Positions 18,002-26,664 of a stretch of 64,000 nt of DNA are shown piece by piece. Each line of letters opens with the position of its first letter. The first letter of the stretch is position 1. The stretch spans positions 20,913-84,912 of the forward strand of contig NZ_FNFU01000012.1 of NCBI RefSeq assembly GCF_900101115.1, written 5' to 3'. Made by a program: the position numbers and the translations under genes. Below the pieces are notes generated by a model. That model was not told the DNA's origin. It saw only the letters and a program-made list of their open reading frames with translations, and made no database searches. This DNA comes from Cryobacterium psychrotolerans (GTDB lineage Bacteria; Actinomycetota; Actinomycetes; Actinomycetales; Microbacteriaceae).

Positions 18002-18787
18002 ATGATTGACAAAGTTGTGGCGAGTGCGGCGGAGGCCGTCGCCGACGTTCCGGATGGGGCATCCCTCGCCGTCGGCGGCTTCGGGCTGTGCGGCATCCCC
18101 GAGAACCTGATCGAGGCCCTGCACGCGCAGGGCACGACCGACCTCGAGACGATCAGCAACAACTGCGGCGTCGACGGCTGGGGACTCGGGCGGCTGCTCG
18201 AAGACCACCGCATCCGCCGCACGATCAGCTCCTACGTGGGCGAGAACAAGGAATTCGCACGCCAGTTCCTCTCCGGCGAGCTCGAGGTCGAGCTGACCCC
18301 CCAGGGCACGCTCGCCGAGAAGCTGCGCGCCGGCGGCGCCGGAATCCCCGCCTTCTTCACCCCGGCCGGCGTCGGCACCCAGGTCAGCGAAGGCGGGCTG
18401 CCGCAGCGCTACAACACGGACGGCACGGTCGCGAAGGCGTCCGAGCCCAAGGAGGTGCGCAGCTTCGACGGCGCCGACTACGTGATGGAGCACTCGGTCA
18501 CCCCCGACTTCGCCCTCGTGCACGCAGCGAAGGGCGACCGCTACGGCAACCTCGTCTTCCACGCGGCCGCCGCGAACTTCAACCCGCTCGCCGCCATGGC
18601 CGGGCGGATCACGATCGCCCAGGTCGAGGAGCTCGTCGAGCCCGGCGAGCTGGACCCCGAGCACATCCACACGCCGGGCATCTTCGTGCAGCGTGTCGTC
18701 GTCGTCGGAGCGATCGAAAAGCGGATCGAGAAGCGCACCATCACCGGCGCCCCCATCACCCCAGCCACCAAGGAGTTCGGCGCATGA
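18002..18787 (+). CDS. scoA: 3-oxoacid CoA-transferase subunit A
   Basis: The 261-residue alpha subunit of succinyl-CoA:3-ketoacid CoA-transferase has [17 protein letters not shown], the [12 protein letters not shown] motif, and [17 protein letters not shown]. With ScoB it moves CoA from succinyl-CoA to acetoacetate. The ATG at 18002 follows GGGAGA by 5-6 nt; an upstream ATG at 17978 in the same frame lacks family similarity. It overlaps scoB by ATGA. In this operon it reclaims the acetoacetate released by the CitE-like lyase. Confidence 0.94.
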   Translation: MIDKVVASAAEAVADVPDGASLAVGGFGLCGIPENLIEALHAQGTTDLETISNNCGVDGWGLGRLLEDHRIRRTISSYVGENKEFARQFLSGELEVELTPQGTLAEKLRAGGAGIPAFFTPAGVGTQVSEGGLPQRYNTDGTVAKASEPKEVRSFDGADYVMEHSVTPDFALVHAAKGDRYGNLVFHAAAANFNPLAAMAGRITIAQVEELVEPGELDPEHIHTPGIFVQRVVVVGAIEKRIEKRTITGAPITPATKEFGA

Positions 18788-19434
18788 GCCTCACCCGCGA
18801 GGAGCTCGCGGCGCGCGTCGCCCTGGAGCTCGAAAACGGCCAGTACGTCAACCTCGGCATCGGCATGCCCACGCTGATTCCGAACTACATTCCGGATGAC
18901 ATCGAGGTCGTCCTGCACGCCGAGAACGGCATCCTCGGTGTCGGGCCGTACCCCACCGACGACAACGTCGACCCGGACCTGATCAACGCGGGCAAGGAAA
19001 CCGTCACGGTCAACCAGGGCGCGGCGTTCTTCGACTCCGCGGCATCCTTCGGCATGGTCCGCGGCGGACACGTCGACGTGGCGGTGCTCGGGGCGATGGA
19101 GGTCGCCGCGAACGGCGACCTGGCCAACTGGATGGTCCCCGGCAAGATGGTCAAGGGCATGGGCGGGGCGATGGACCTCGTCTTCGGGGCCAAGCGCCTG
19201 ATCGTCATGATGGAGCACACCGACCGCGCCGGCAACCCGAAGATCCTCGAACGCTGCTCGCTGCCGCTGACCGGCCGGGGTTGCGTCGACCGCATCATCA
19301 CCGACCTCGCCGTGATCGACGTCACCCCCGACGGCCTCGTGCTGCGCGAGCTCGCGCCCGGCGTCACGGTGGAGCAGGTCATCGCGGCGACCGGCGCCGA
19401 GCTGCTGGTCGAGGAACACGAGGTCAGCGTATGA
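18784..19434 (+). CDS. scoB: 3-oxoacid CoA-transferase subunit B
   Basis: The 216-residue beta subunit carries the catalytic glutamate (Glu47 in LHAENGILG), which forms the enzyme-CoA thioester. Other family motifs are [15 protein letters not shown] and [15 protein letters not shown]. Both its ends overlap neighbours (ATGA with scoA; ATGA with maoC), so translation is coupled across the operon. Confidence 0.95.
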   Translation: MSLTREELAARVALELENGQYVNLGIGMPTLIPNYIPDDIEVVLHAENGILGVGPYPTDDNVDPDLINAGKETVTVNQGAAFFDSAASFGMVRGGHVDVAVLGAMEVAANGDLANWMVPGKMVKGMGGAMDLVFGAKRLIVMMEHTDRAGNPKILERCSLPLTGRGCVDRIITDLAVIDVTPDGLVLRELAPGVTVEQVIAATGAELLVEEHEVSV

Positions 19435-19916
19435 CCGGCGACCGCACCGTGATCGAGCAGCGCGGGCTGTACTTCGAGGAGTTCGACCTGGCCGCGCGCT
19501 ACCTGCACCGCCCCGGCCGCACGGTCACCGAGGCCGACAACGTGCTGTTCACGACCATGACGATGAACACGCAGTCGCTGCACCTCGACGCGGCCTGGTC
19601 GGCCACCCAGCCGTTCGGCCAGCGGCTGATGAACTCGATGTTCACGCTGTCCACCCTGGTCGGCAGTTCCGTCGCGCAGCTCACCCAGGGCACGATCGTG
19701 GCGAACCTGGGCTTCGCCGAGGTGAAGTTCCCGCATCCGCTTTATCATGGCGACACCATGTACTCCGAGACGATCGTGACCGACAAACGGCTCTCCGGCT
19801 CCCGGCCGGGCCAGGGCATCCTGACGCTCGAACACACGGCCCGCAACCAGCACGGCGACGTCGTGGCGACCGCGATCCGCACCGTCATGGTCTGGTGCAA
19901 GGACTCGGCGCCGTGA
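19431..19916 (+). CDS. MaoC-like hydratase, probable 3-methylglutaconyl-CoA / itaconyl-CoA hydratase
   Basis: This 161-residue single hot-dog hydratase has the MaoC signature ([53 protein letters not shown]). It lies between scoB and citE, both with overlapping codons. The same neighbourhood in Mycobacterium tuberculosis (Rv2499c next to the CitE-type lyase Rv2498c) is linked to hydration of 3-methylglutaconyl-CoA and itaconyl-CoA. By that parallel it makes HMG-CoA for the next enzyme. The specific substrate is inference. Confidence 0.82.
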   Translation: MTGDRTVIEQRGLYFEEFDLAARYLHRPGRTVTEADNVLFTTMTMNTQSLHLDAAWSATQPFGQRLMNSMFTLSTLVGSSVAQLTQGTIVANLGFAEVKFPHPLYHGDTMYSETIVTDKRLSGSRPGQGILTLEHTARNQHGDVVATAIRTVMVWCKDSAP

Positions 19917-20722
19917 GCTTCGACCTGGGCCCGGCCCTCCTCTTCTGCCCGGCCGACCGGCCGGAGCGCTACGCGAAGGCGGCCGCACGGGCCGACGCGG
20001 TCATCATCGATCTCGAGGATGCCGTCAGCCCCGACGCCCGCGCCGACGCGCGGGTGTCACTGATCGCGAACCCGCTGGATCCCGCGCGCACCGTCGTGCG
20101 GGTCAACGCGGTCGGCACCGAGGACTTCGAACTCGACCTGGCTGCGCTGGAACAGACGCTGTACCGCACGGTCATGCTGCCCAAGGCGGTCAGCGCCGCA
20201 CAGCTGGAGGCGCTGCCCGCGTACGACGTGATCGCCCTCTGCGAAACGGCCGCGGGCATCCTCGCCGCGCCTGAGATCGCCGCGGTGCCCAATGTGGTCG
20301 CGTTGATGTGGGGGGCCGAAGACCTCATTGCCTCGCTCGGCGGAAGCTCGAGCCGCTTCGCCGACGGCAGCTACCGCGCCGTCGCCCGCCACGCCAGGTC
20401 CTCCGTGCTCCTGGCCGCCGGCGCGCACGACAAGGCCGCCATCGACAGCGTGTTCCTGGCCATCGCCGACATCACCGGCCTCGCCGCCGAGGCCGAAGAC
20501 GCCGTGGCCAGCGGGTTCCGGGCAACGGCCTGCATCCACCCCGGCCAGGTCGCCGTCATCCGGGACGCCTACCGGCCGACCGCCGCGGAGATCGCCTACG
20601 CCTGGGCGATCCTCGAGGCCTCGGCCACGGAAGGCGGCGTCTTCCAGTACCAGGGACGGATGATCGACGGCCCGCTGCTGCGCCACGCCGAGGCGGTCCT
20701 CCGCCGAGCCGAAGCCCCCTGA
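19913..20722 (+). CDS. citE: CitE-like beta-hydroxyacyl-CoA lyase (HMG-CoA / citramalyl-CoA lyase type)
   Basis: The 269-residue TIM-barrel lyase of the HpcH/HpaI-CitE family has LLFCPADRPERYAKA, the Mg-binding DLEDAV motif, MLPKAVSAAQ, CETAAGILAAPEIAA, WGAEDLIASLGG and a C-terminal CIHPGQVAVI. The GTG at 19913 overlaps the maoC stop (GTGA) and puts the conserved LLFCPADRP near the N-terminus; the ATG at 19895 lies inside maoC. No alpha or gamma citrate lyase subunit is present, so it is a stand-alone CoA-ester lyase. The operon suggests cleavage of HMG-CoA to acetyl-CoA and acetoacetate, replacing a LiuE-type lyase. Confidence 0.88.
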   Translation: MSFDLGPALLFCPADRPERYAKAAARADAVIIDLEDAVSPDARADARVSLIANPLDPARTVVRVNAVGTEDFELDLAALEQTLYRTVMLPKAVSAAQLEALPAYDVIALCETAAGILAAPEIAAVPNVVALMWGAEDLIASLGGSSSRFADGSYRAVARHARSSVLLAAGAHDKAAIDSVFLAIADITGLAAEAEDAVASGFRATACIHPGQVAVIRDAYRPTAAEIAYAWAILEASATEGGVFQYQGRMIDGPLLRHAEAVLRRAEAP

Positions 20723-20736
20723 CCCCTCGCCACATC

Positions 20737-20799
20737 CCGCGAAACCGCAGTTGTGCGCGTTATTCCGGCGTCTTGGCGCGCACAACTGCGGTTTCGCGG
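20737..20799. repeat. Palindromic element A2 (63 bp)
   Basis: Perfect 23-bp arms (20737-20759 and 20777-20799) flank a divergent 17-bp centre TTATTCCGGCGTCTTGG. It begins 15 bp after the citE stop. It overlaps the convergent gpx gene: the right arm and most of the centre encode its last residues, and the TTA at 20760-20762 is its stop codon. Confidence 0.95.
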
Positions 20800-21275
20800 G
20801 AGATGGCCCGCACGATTTGCTCGGATTCGGGTTCCACCGTCGACGCGAAGCGGTCGACGACCTGGCCGGCGGAGTTGACCAGGAACTTCTCGAAGTTCCA
20901 CTTGATCAGTCCCGGCAGCGGGCCGCTCTTGAAGGTCGTCAGTTCCGCGTAGAGCGGATGCTGGTGCTTGCCCCGCACATCCACCTTCTCGGTCAGCGGG
21001 AAGCTCACGCCGAAGTTCAGTTCGCAGAACGACGCGATATCGGCCTCGTCGCCCGGCTCCTGGCCCATGAACTGGTTGCAGGGCAGGCCGAGCACCACGA
21101 AGCCCTCGTCCTTGTACCTGCGGTACAGCGCCTCCAGGCCCGCGTACTGAGGGGTGAAGCCGCACTTCGAGGCGACGTTGACGACGAGCACCGTCTTGCC
21201 CCTGAACCGGTCGAACGTCGTCTCCGTGCCGTCGATGAGGGTGAGCGGGATCTCGTAAAGCGTCGATGCTGTCAT
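20760..21275 (-). CDS. Glutathione/thioredoxin peroxidase (GPx family, Cys type)
   Basis: The 171-residue thioredoxin-fold peroxidase has VVNVASKCGFTPQY (peroxidatic Cys), VLGLPCNQFMGQEPG and the LIKWNFEKFLV Trp motif. It reduces hydroperoxides, probably with thioredoxin. The start at 21275 (MTASTLYEIPLTL) is chosen by family similarity; the open frame upstream is non-conserved. The C-terminal tail [13 protein letters not shown] and the stop codon come from palindrome A2, so the original 3' end appears to have been replaced. The family fold is complete before this tail. Confidence 0.92.
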   Translation of the reverse strand: MTASTLYEIPLTLIDGTETTFDRFRGKTVLVVNVASKCGFTPQYAGLEALYRRYKDEGFVVLGLPCNQFMGQEPGDEADIASFCELNFGVSFPLTEKVDVRGKHQHPLYAELTTFKSGPLPGLIKWNFEKFLVNSAGQVVDRFASTVEPESEQIVRAISRETAVVRAKTPE

Positions 21276-21360
21276 CCGCCGAGGATAGCCCGGCGCGCTT
21301 CGAGGAAGCTGAAGCGGCTCGCGGGCAGGGGCGCCGCGTGAGCGCACCGCTTGGATAACG

Positions 21361-21404
21361 GTTCCCGCAAGCCCCTCGGAAAGACCGGGAACGGGGATTA
21401 TTCT
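21361..21404 (+). promoter_or_regulatory. Candidate promoter/operator of the aldo/keto reductase gene
   Basis: GTTCCCG (21361-21367) and CGGGAAC (21386-21392) form a perfect 7-bp dyad just upstream of a TATTCT -10 candidate (21399-21404). A GGGAAGGGAG ribosome site then precedes the ATG at 21440. Regulator unknown. Confidence 0.45.
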
Positions 21405-21439
21405 CGGGGCACAGCAGCAGGCAACGGGAAGGGAGAGCC

Positions 21440-22567
21440 ATGCCTCGGTTCCCAGCGCCCCGGTCAGCGACCCATGCCTCGCACAGGTCGCTCAGTCCCC
21501 GGCCCCCACAGGGGTCACGCCCGCGGCAGCCCCTCTCCGCCGGCCCGCCGCCCATTTCGGCGCCGGTCCCGGTGCAGTCGGCGCCCGTGTCCGGAGCGGT
21601 CCCGGCGCCCCAGGGCGCCGCGGCCAGGCATCCGATCGCGGACACGGACCTGCTGGTGCACCCGCTCGCCCTCGGCTGCAGCGTCTTCGGCTGGACAATC
21701 GACGGGAGTGCCGCCATGCGCGTCCTCGACCGGCACCGCGACCTGGGCGGCAACTTCCTCGACACGGCCGACAGTTACGCGGCAGGACGCAGCGAGGTGA
21801 TCATCGGCTCGTGGCTGCGCAGCCGCGGGGCTCGAGGCGACACGGTGATCGCGACCAAGATCGGCCGGAACCGGGACCACCCCGGCCTGAGCGCCGAGAG
21901 CATCACCGGCGCCGTGCAGGCTTCCCTGGAACGGCTGGGCACCGACTACATCGACCTGCTCTACTTCCACCTGGACGATCCGGAGGTTCCCCTCGAGGAG
22001 AGCCTCGGCGCCATCGACGTCCTCATCCGCCGCGGCCAGGTGCGCTACCTGGCCGCCTCGAACTTCACCGCCGAACGGCTGATGGAGGCGAGGGTGCTTT
22101 CCGCCAACGGCCTGCCCCGGTTCGTGGCCCTGGAAACGCACTACAACCTTGTGCACCGCGAGCCCTTCGAATCGTCCCTCGCCCTGGTGACCCATGCGCA
22201 GGGGATGACGGTGCTGCCGTACTTCGCGCTGGCTCATGGCTTCCTGGCCGGCCGGTATCGCACCAGGGCCGAGGCCGCCGGAACGGCCAGGGCCGAACGC
22301 GCCGCCGGTTACCTGAACCGCCACGCGCTGCGGACGCTCGCCGTGGTCGACCGGATCGCGGATGAACACGGCGTGGAACCGGCGACGATTGCCCTCGCCT
22401 GGCTGCTGGCCCGGGACGGAACCTTCGTGCCCGTCGCCGGCGCCAGCCTGCCGGAGCAAGTGGACGCGCTCGTGGCGGCCGCGGGCATCCGGCTCGGCCG
22501 AGGCGAGATGGTCGAACTCGACCGGGCGTCGGCCGCCCCCGGCCCGGCTACGGGATCTCGGCGATAA
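21440..22567 (+). CDS. Aldo/keto reductase with Pro/Ala-rich N-terminal extension
   Basis: 375 residues; the first ~65 are Pro/Ala/Ser-rich and low-complexity, followed by an AKR barrel (VHPLALGCSVFGWTIDG; NFLDTADSYAAGRSEVIIG; TKIGRNRDHPG; TDYIDLLYFHLDDPEVPLEE; YLAASNFTAERL). The tetrad Asp, Tyr, Lys and His can be picked out in DTADSY, ATKIG and YFHLD. It would reduce aldehydes or ketones with NADPH; the substrate is unknown. The start has a strong ribosome site, so the extension appears to be translated. The 3' end overlaps the convergent tetR by 20 bp. Confidence 0.87.
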   Translation: MPRFPAPRSATHASHRSLSPRPPQGSRPRQPLSAGPPPISAPVPVQSAPVSGAVPAPQGAAARHPIADTDLLVHPLALGCSVFGWTIDGSAAMRVLDRHRDLGGNFLDTADSYAAGRSEVIIGSWLRSRGARGDTVIATKIGRNRDHPGLSAESITGAVQASLERLGTDYIDLLYFHLDDPEVPLEESLGAIDVLIRRGQVRYLAASNFTAERLMEARVLSANGLPRFVALETHYNLVHREPFESSLALVTHAQGMTVLPYFALAHGFLAGRYRTRAEAAGTARAERAAGYLNRHALRTLAVVDRIADEHGVEPATIALAWLLARDGTFVPVAGASLPEQVDALVAAAGIRLGRGEMVELDRASAAPGPATGSRR

Positions 22568-23135
22568 CGCGCTGGATCGCGCGCTGCAGCGCGGCATGCG
22601 CGGCGATGGGGTCGCCCAGGTTGGCGCCGGCGTAGGCCCCGTCACGGGCGAGGAAGAAGTCGTCGGCGGCGTCGCCGGGGTGGGAGTGCCCCATGCCGCG
22701 GAACAGGCCCTCGATCGTCGTGCCGTACCACTCGCGGTGAGCGGCAACGGCCTCGCGCACCGGATGCCGCGGGTCGGCGAACTGGGCCGCCGCGTTGATG
22801 AACGGGCAGCCGTGAAACCCGGGGCGCATGACCTCGTCGGCGATCTCGTCCACGATGCCGCGCAGCCGCTGCTCGGGGCTGTCGTAGCGCAGGGCGACGT
22901 CCGCCACGAAGTCGCGGGCCCGCGTGTCCCGCCCCTGGAGGTAGGCCACGATCAGGCTGTCCTTCGAACGGAAGTACTTGTAGAACGTGGCCTTGGTGAC
23001 CTTCGCCTCACTGATGATGCGATCGACACCGACCGTGTGCACACCCTCGCTGTAGAACAGGCCGTCTGCGGTGGCGAGGATACGCACCTTCGCGTGCGTG
23101 GTCGGCCTCGCCGGTGTTGGTGCCGCCTCGGCCAT
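22548..23135 (-). CDS. TetR/AcrR-family regulator
   Basis: The 195-residue protein has a helix-turn-helix (RILATADGLFYSEGVHTVGV; DRIISEAKVTKATFYKYFRS) and a C-terminal domain with GFHGCPFINAAAQFADPRH, typical of TetR proteins next to oxidoreductases. It converges on the aldo/keto reductase gene and is divergent from pepR. A perfect palindrome (23227-23242) in that gap is its likely operator. Its target could be itself, the aldo/keto reductase gene, or both. Confidence 0.88.
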   Translation of the reverse strand: MAEAAPTPARPTTHAKVRILATADGLFYSEGVHTVGVDRIISEAKVTKATFYKYFRSKDSLIVAYLQGRDTRARDFVADVALRYDSPEQRLRGIVDEIADEVMRPGFHGCPFINAAAQFADPRHPVREAVAAHREWYGTTIEGLFRGMGHSHPGDAADDFFLARDGAYAGANLGDPIAAHAALQRAIQRVIAEIP

Positions 23136-23226
23136 GCGTGCTGCTCCTCCGCGTCGCGCGTGTCGCGCCGCGATTCAGGGCACGCCCGGCGTGCGCCGGT
23201 GGCTAAACGCTAGCACAAAACGGCTA

Positions 23227-23242
23227 GACAGACCAGTCTGTC
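23227..23242. promoter_or_regulatory. TetR-type operator GACAGACCAGTCTGTC
   Basis: Perfect 7-bp arms (GACAGAC / GTCTGTC) around CA lie 92 bp upstream of the tetR start and 54 bp before pepR. This CAGACxxGTCTG form is a common operator for TetR/AcrR repressors. Confidence 0.7.
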
Positions 23243-23295
23243 GTGGCCGACCGGTGGGACGCCCGGCCGGGCGGTGTCGTAAGGTTGTCAGTGAC

Positions 23296-24648
23296 ATGAA
23301 CGGTGCTGTTGAGTTCCCCCTGGACCTGGCCGAACTCTCTTTCCGGGCCGCCGGTGAGTCGCTGGTGCGCCGAAGCGTGCTACCCAGCGGCGTGCGCATC
23401 CTGAGCGAACACGTTCCGGGCAGCCGCAGCCTGACGATCGGCTACTGGGTCGCGGTCGGTTCACGCGACGAGCAGCCAGGTCACTTCGGTTCGACGCACT
23501 TCCTGGAGCACCTGCTTTTCAAGGGCACGCAGAAACGCACCGCACTCGACATCGCGGTCGCCTTCGACTCGGTCGGCGGCGAACACAACGCCATGACGGC
23601 CAAAGAATACACCTGCTACTACGCCAAGGTACAGGACCGCGACCTGTCGATGGCCGTCGAGGTGCTCACCGACATGATCACCTCCTCCCTGCTCGACCCG
23701 GTGGAGTTCGAGAACGAGCGCGGCGTCATCCTCGAAGAGCTGGCGATGGCCGACGACGACCCGGCGGATGTCGCGAACGAGCGATTCTTCGAGGCCGTCA
23801 TGGGCGCCCACCCGCTCGGTCGCCCGATCGGCGGCACCCGCGAAACGATCCAGGCCGCCACCCGCGCCGCCGTCTGGGAGCACTACCGCGCCAACTACCG
23901 CCCGCAGGACCTCGTCGTCACGGTCGCCGGCGCGGTCGACCACGACGTGCTCGTGGCCGCCGTCACCCGTGCCCTGCTCCTCGCCGGCTGGGACCTGGGC
24001 GAATATGCGGCCCCGGTCGCCCGCCGCACCGGCCGGGCCGCGCTGATCAGCCAGGGCGACCCGGTCACGATCGTGCGGCGCCCGTTGGAGCAGGCGAACC
24101 TCCTCGTGGGTGTCCCGGGCCTGCTCGCGGCCGACGACCGCCGCGTCACGATGAGCGTGCTCAACTCGATCTTCGGCGGCGGCATGTCATCCCGCCTGTT
24201 CCAGGAGGTGCGCGAGAAGCGCGGCCTGGCCTACTCCGTCTACTCGTTCGCGCCCGGATACTCGGATGCCGGGCTGTTCGGCATGTACGCCGGCTGCACC
24301 CCGGCGAAGGCGGGGCAGGTGGTCGAGCTGATGCTCGGCGAGCTGAACCGGCTCGCCGAAGGCGGCGTCACCGCCGACGAGATGAAGCGGGCCTCCGGGC
24401 AGCTGTCCGGGGCATCCGCCCTCGCCCTCGAGGACTCGGACACCCGCATGTCCCGGCTCGGTCGCTCGGAAATCACCCTGGGGGAGTTTGTGGATCTCGA
24501 CGAGGCGCTCCGACGCCTGGCGCTCGTGACGGCCGAGGACGTGCAGGAGCTCGCCGCCGAGCTGGTCGCCGGTCCCATCTCGGTCGCCGCCGTCGGCGCC
24601 CTCGATGACGACGCGTTCACAGCGGCCCTCACCGCCGCCAGGCACTAG
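23296..24648 (+). CDS. M16-family zinc peptidase (PepR-like)
   Basis: 450 residues with the inverted zinc motif HFLEH (in STHFLEHLLFKGT), the downstream glutamate in the RGVILEELAMADDDP region, and the C-terminal M16 half (LNSIFGGGMSSRLFQEVREK; RGLAYSVYSFAPGY). The family processes peptides and resembles mitochondrial processing peptidase. In most actinobacteria it directly follows pnp; here it starts 19.8 kb after it. ATG 23296 is used; a TAAGGT box at 23280-23285 ends 11 nt upstream. Confidence 0.93.
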   Translation: MNGAVEFPLDLAELSFRAAGESLVRRSVLPSGVRILSEHVPGSRSLTIGYWVAVGSRDEQPGHFGSTHFLEHLLFKGTQKRTALDIAVAFDSVGGEHNAMTAKEYTCYYAKVQDRDLSMAVEVLTDMITSSLLDPVEFENERGVILEELAMADDDPADVANERFFEAVMGAHPLGRPIGGTRETIQAATRAAVWEHYRANYRPQDLVVTVAGAVDHDVLVAAVTRALLLAGWDLGEYAAPVARRTGRAALISQGDPVTIVRRPLEQANLLVGVPGLLAADDRRVTMSVLNSIFGGGMSSRLFQEVREKRGLAYSVYSFAPGYSDAGLFGMYAGCTPAKAGQVVELMLGELNRLAEGGVTADEMKRASGQLSGASALALEDSDTRMSRLGRSEITLGEFVDLDEALRRLALVTAEDVQELAAELVAGPISVAAVGALDDDAFTAALTAARH

Positions 24649-24713
24649 CCGTAGCGCGCTCCGCCCGCAGCCGCGCTTCGCGCTTTCCGCAGCAAGACAA
24701 CGAAAGAGACACC

Positions 24714-25316
24714 GTGCCCCACTACCTCTACCTGGTTCGCCACGGCGAACAGCAGGACGCCGAGCACGGCCTCCCGGACGGCCCGCTGTCGCCGCGCGGC
24801 AAGCGCCAGGCCCACCTGATCGCCGAACGACTCGGGGGAGTCCCGTTCACCGGCGCCTGGCACTCGCCGCTGCAGCGCGCGGCGGAGACGGCGGACATCA
24901 TCGCCGAAAGGCTTCCCGCCCTCACCTCCGAGCCGTCCGCGCTGCTGATGGACTGCATCCCCACCGGAAAGACGCCGGAGATGCCCTCGGCCTTCGACCC
25001 GTTCTTCGGCGCGGTCTCCGAGGCCCAGATCGAGGCCGGCCGGGCCCAGATGGAAGACGCAGCGGCCGAATTCCTCCGCTCCAGGCGCGGTGAACGCCAC
25101 GACCTCCTGATCACCCACAACTTCGTCATTGCCTGGTTCGTCCGCGAGGTGCTCGGTGCTCCCGACTGGCGCTGGATCAGCATCAACCAGGCCAACTGCG
25201 GGCTCACCGTGCTGCAGCAGAAGCCCGGGCGGCCCTGGACGCTGGTGACCCACAACGACCTCGGGCACCTGCCGGTCGAGCTCCGAACCGGGCTGCCGGA
25301 CCAGCTTCTCTTTTAG
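24714..25316 (+). CDS. Histidine phosphatase (phosphoglycerate-mutase-like)
   Basis: The 200-residue protein has the catalytic LVRHGEQQDAE motif near the N-terminus, a HSPLQRAAETADI segment and the second histidine in LLITHNFVIAWFVREV. It is a phosphohistidine-type phosphatase of unknown substrate. GTG start at 24714, 65 bp after pepR. Its stop overlaps the stop of the convergent GNAT gene by 4 bp. Confidence 0.88.
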   Translation: MPHYLYLVRHGEQQDAEHGLPDGPLSPRGKRQAHLIAERLGGVPFTGAWHSPLQRAAETADIIAERLPALTSEPSALLMDCIPTGKTPEMPSAFDPFFGAVSEAQIEAGRAQMEDAAAEFLRSRRGERHDLLITHNFVIAWFVREVLGAPDWRWISINQANCGLTVLQQKPGRPWTLVTHNDLGHLPVELRTGLPDQLLF

Positions 25317-25816
25317 GCCTCGGCCCGCTCCTGGCTGACCAGCGCCTTGCGGTACCAGTTCGTGGCGTTGGGGTTGTCGTTGTACGGCGCGATGTCCTCG
25401 TAACCCGCTTTCCGGTACAGGGCCCCGGCCGCCTCGAGGCTGGCGTTCGTGTCGAGCACGACCTCGCCGGCGCCGAACGCGCTCGCCCGGCTCTCCAGCT
25501 CGCCCAGCAGCACGCGCCCCCAGCCGAGGCCGCGCACGTGCGGCTGCAGCCACAGGTGCTTGATCTCGTACCGCACGGCGCCGGCCGGGGAGTCGGCGAT
25601 GCGCCGCACCCCGCCGCAGCCGACGTAGCGGCCGGAATGTCCCTCCTCCACCAGCAAGAACACGCCCCGCGGCGGCAGGAACTCCTCCGCGACGGGCAGG
25701 GTGGTGCGGTAGCTGCCCTGAGCCGACGGGAACGACGACGCGCGGTCGCTGAAGTATTGGGTGAGCAGGGTGAGCGCCGGCGCATCCGTCACCGACACTT
25801 CTCTGAATTCAGGCAT
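25313..25816 (-). CDS. GNAT-family N-acetyltransferase
   Basis: The 167-residue protein has the GNAT fold with the acetyl-CoA loop in LWLQPHVRGLGWGRVLLGEL and a late NASLEAAGALYRKAGYEDI motif. Substrate unknown. The gene is divergent from dapB, and both have a -10 box 7 nt from the start codon. Confidence 0.88.
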   Translation of the reverse strand: MPEFREVSVTDAPALTLLTQYFSDRASSFPSAQGSYRTTLPVAEEFLPPRGVFLLVEEGHSGRYVGCGGVRRIADSPAGAVRYEIKHLWLQPHVRGLGWGRVLLGELESRASAFGAGEVVLDTNASLEAAGALYRKAGYEDIAPYNDNPNATNWYRKALVSQERAEA

Positions 25817-25822
25817 GCCCCT

Positions 25823-25860
25823 AGGCTACGTCGGGCCCGCAAGGTCGCGCTTGGTAGATT
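25823..25860. promoter_or_regulatory. Divergent leaderless promoters of the GNAT gene and dapB
   Basis: On the minus strand TAGCCT (25828 to 25823) ends 7 nt before the GNAT ATG. On the plus strand TAGATT (25855-25860) ends 7 nt before the dapB ATG at 25867. Neither gene has a ribosome-binding site, so both mRNAs should begin at the start codon. Confidence 0.65.
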
Positions 25861-25866
25861 GGGAAC

Positions 25867-26664
25867 ATGACAACACGGGTGGCCGTTATCGGCGCAACGG
25901 GCAAGATGGGCCGCCTGGTTTCCTCGCTCATTGAAGACACCGACGGCTACGAACTCGTCGCCCGGCTGGACTCGAAGAGTGCGCTCTCCGAGATGCTCGG
26001 GGCGGATGTCGCCGTCGACCTGACAGCGCCGGGCGTCAGCCAGCGCGTGGTCGAGTTCGCCGTCGACCACGGCATCCGGGTGCTCGTCGGCACGTCCGGC
26101 TGGTCGCAGGAGCGGATCGACTCGCTCGCCTTCCGCCTCGCCGGCCTGGACGATGCGGGCGTCGTCATCATCCCCAACTTCTCCATCGGCTCCGTGCTCG
26201 GGTCGGCATTCGCCGCCCAGGCCGCCCGCTTCTTCGACTCGATCGAGATCGTCGAGGCGCACCAGGCCGGCAAGGTCGACTCGCCGTCGGGCACGGCGGT
26301 GCGCACGGCCGAGCTGATCGGGCGGGCGCGGGCCGGCCTCGGCCCGGTCTCGGCCCCGCACACCGACCAGCGCGCCCGCGGCCAGCAGGTCTCCAGTGTG
26401 CCCGTGCACAGCCTGCGGCTGGACGGCCTCCTCGCCCGCCAGGACGTGTTCCTCGGCGGACCGGGCGAGACGCTGACCATCAGCCACAACACGCTCTCGG
26501 CCGAGGCCTACGAGCGCGGCATCCTGCTGGCCCTCGCGGCCACCCGCACGGCCCGCGGGGTGACCGTCGGCCTGGACCGGATCGTCGACCTCGGCCTGGG
26601 CGAGGCCGGCGCCGGCTCGCCGCGCGCCGCCGGCTCCGCCGCCACGTCCGGGGCAGCGGAATGA
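25867..26664 (+). CDS. dapB: 4-Hydroxy-tetrahydrodipicolinate reductase
   Basis: The 265-residue NAD(P)H-dependent reductase acts in the diaminopimelate/lysine pathway, one step after DapA (30475). Visible motifs are the Rossmann VAVIGATGKMGRLV, LVGTSGWS, IIPNFSIGSVLG, the catalytic EAHQAGKVDSPSGTA and ISHNTLSAEAYERGI. An Ala/Gly-rich C-terminal tail of ~17 residues is extra. It overlaps the next small membrane-protein gene by ATGA. Confidence 0.96.
   Translation: MTTRVAVIGATGKMGRLVSSLIEDTDGYELVARLDSKSALSEMLGADVAVDLTAPGVSQRVVEFAVDHGIRVLVGTSGWSQERIDSLAFRLAGLDDAGVVIIPNFSIGSVLGSAFAAQAARFFDSIEIVEAHQAGKVDSPSGTAVRTAELIGRARAGLGPVSAPHTDQRARGQQVSSVPVHSLRLDGLLARQDVFLGGPGETLTISHNTLSAEAYERGILLALAATRTARGVTVGLDRIVDLGLGEAGAGSPRAAGSAATSGAAE

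Noticed and set aside
15769..18222. An 817-codon minus-strand frame opposite accA1
   Set aside because: Same antisense artefact; it spans accA1 and adjoining genes and shows no domain.
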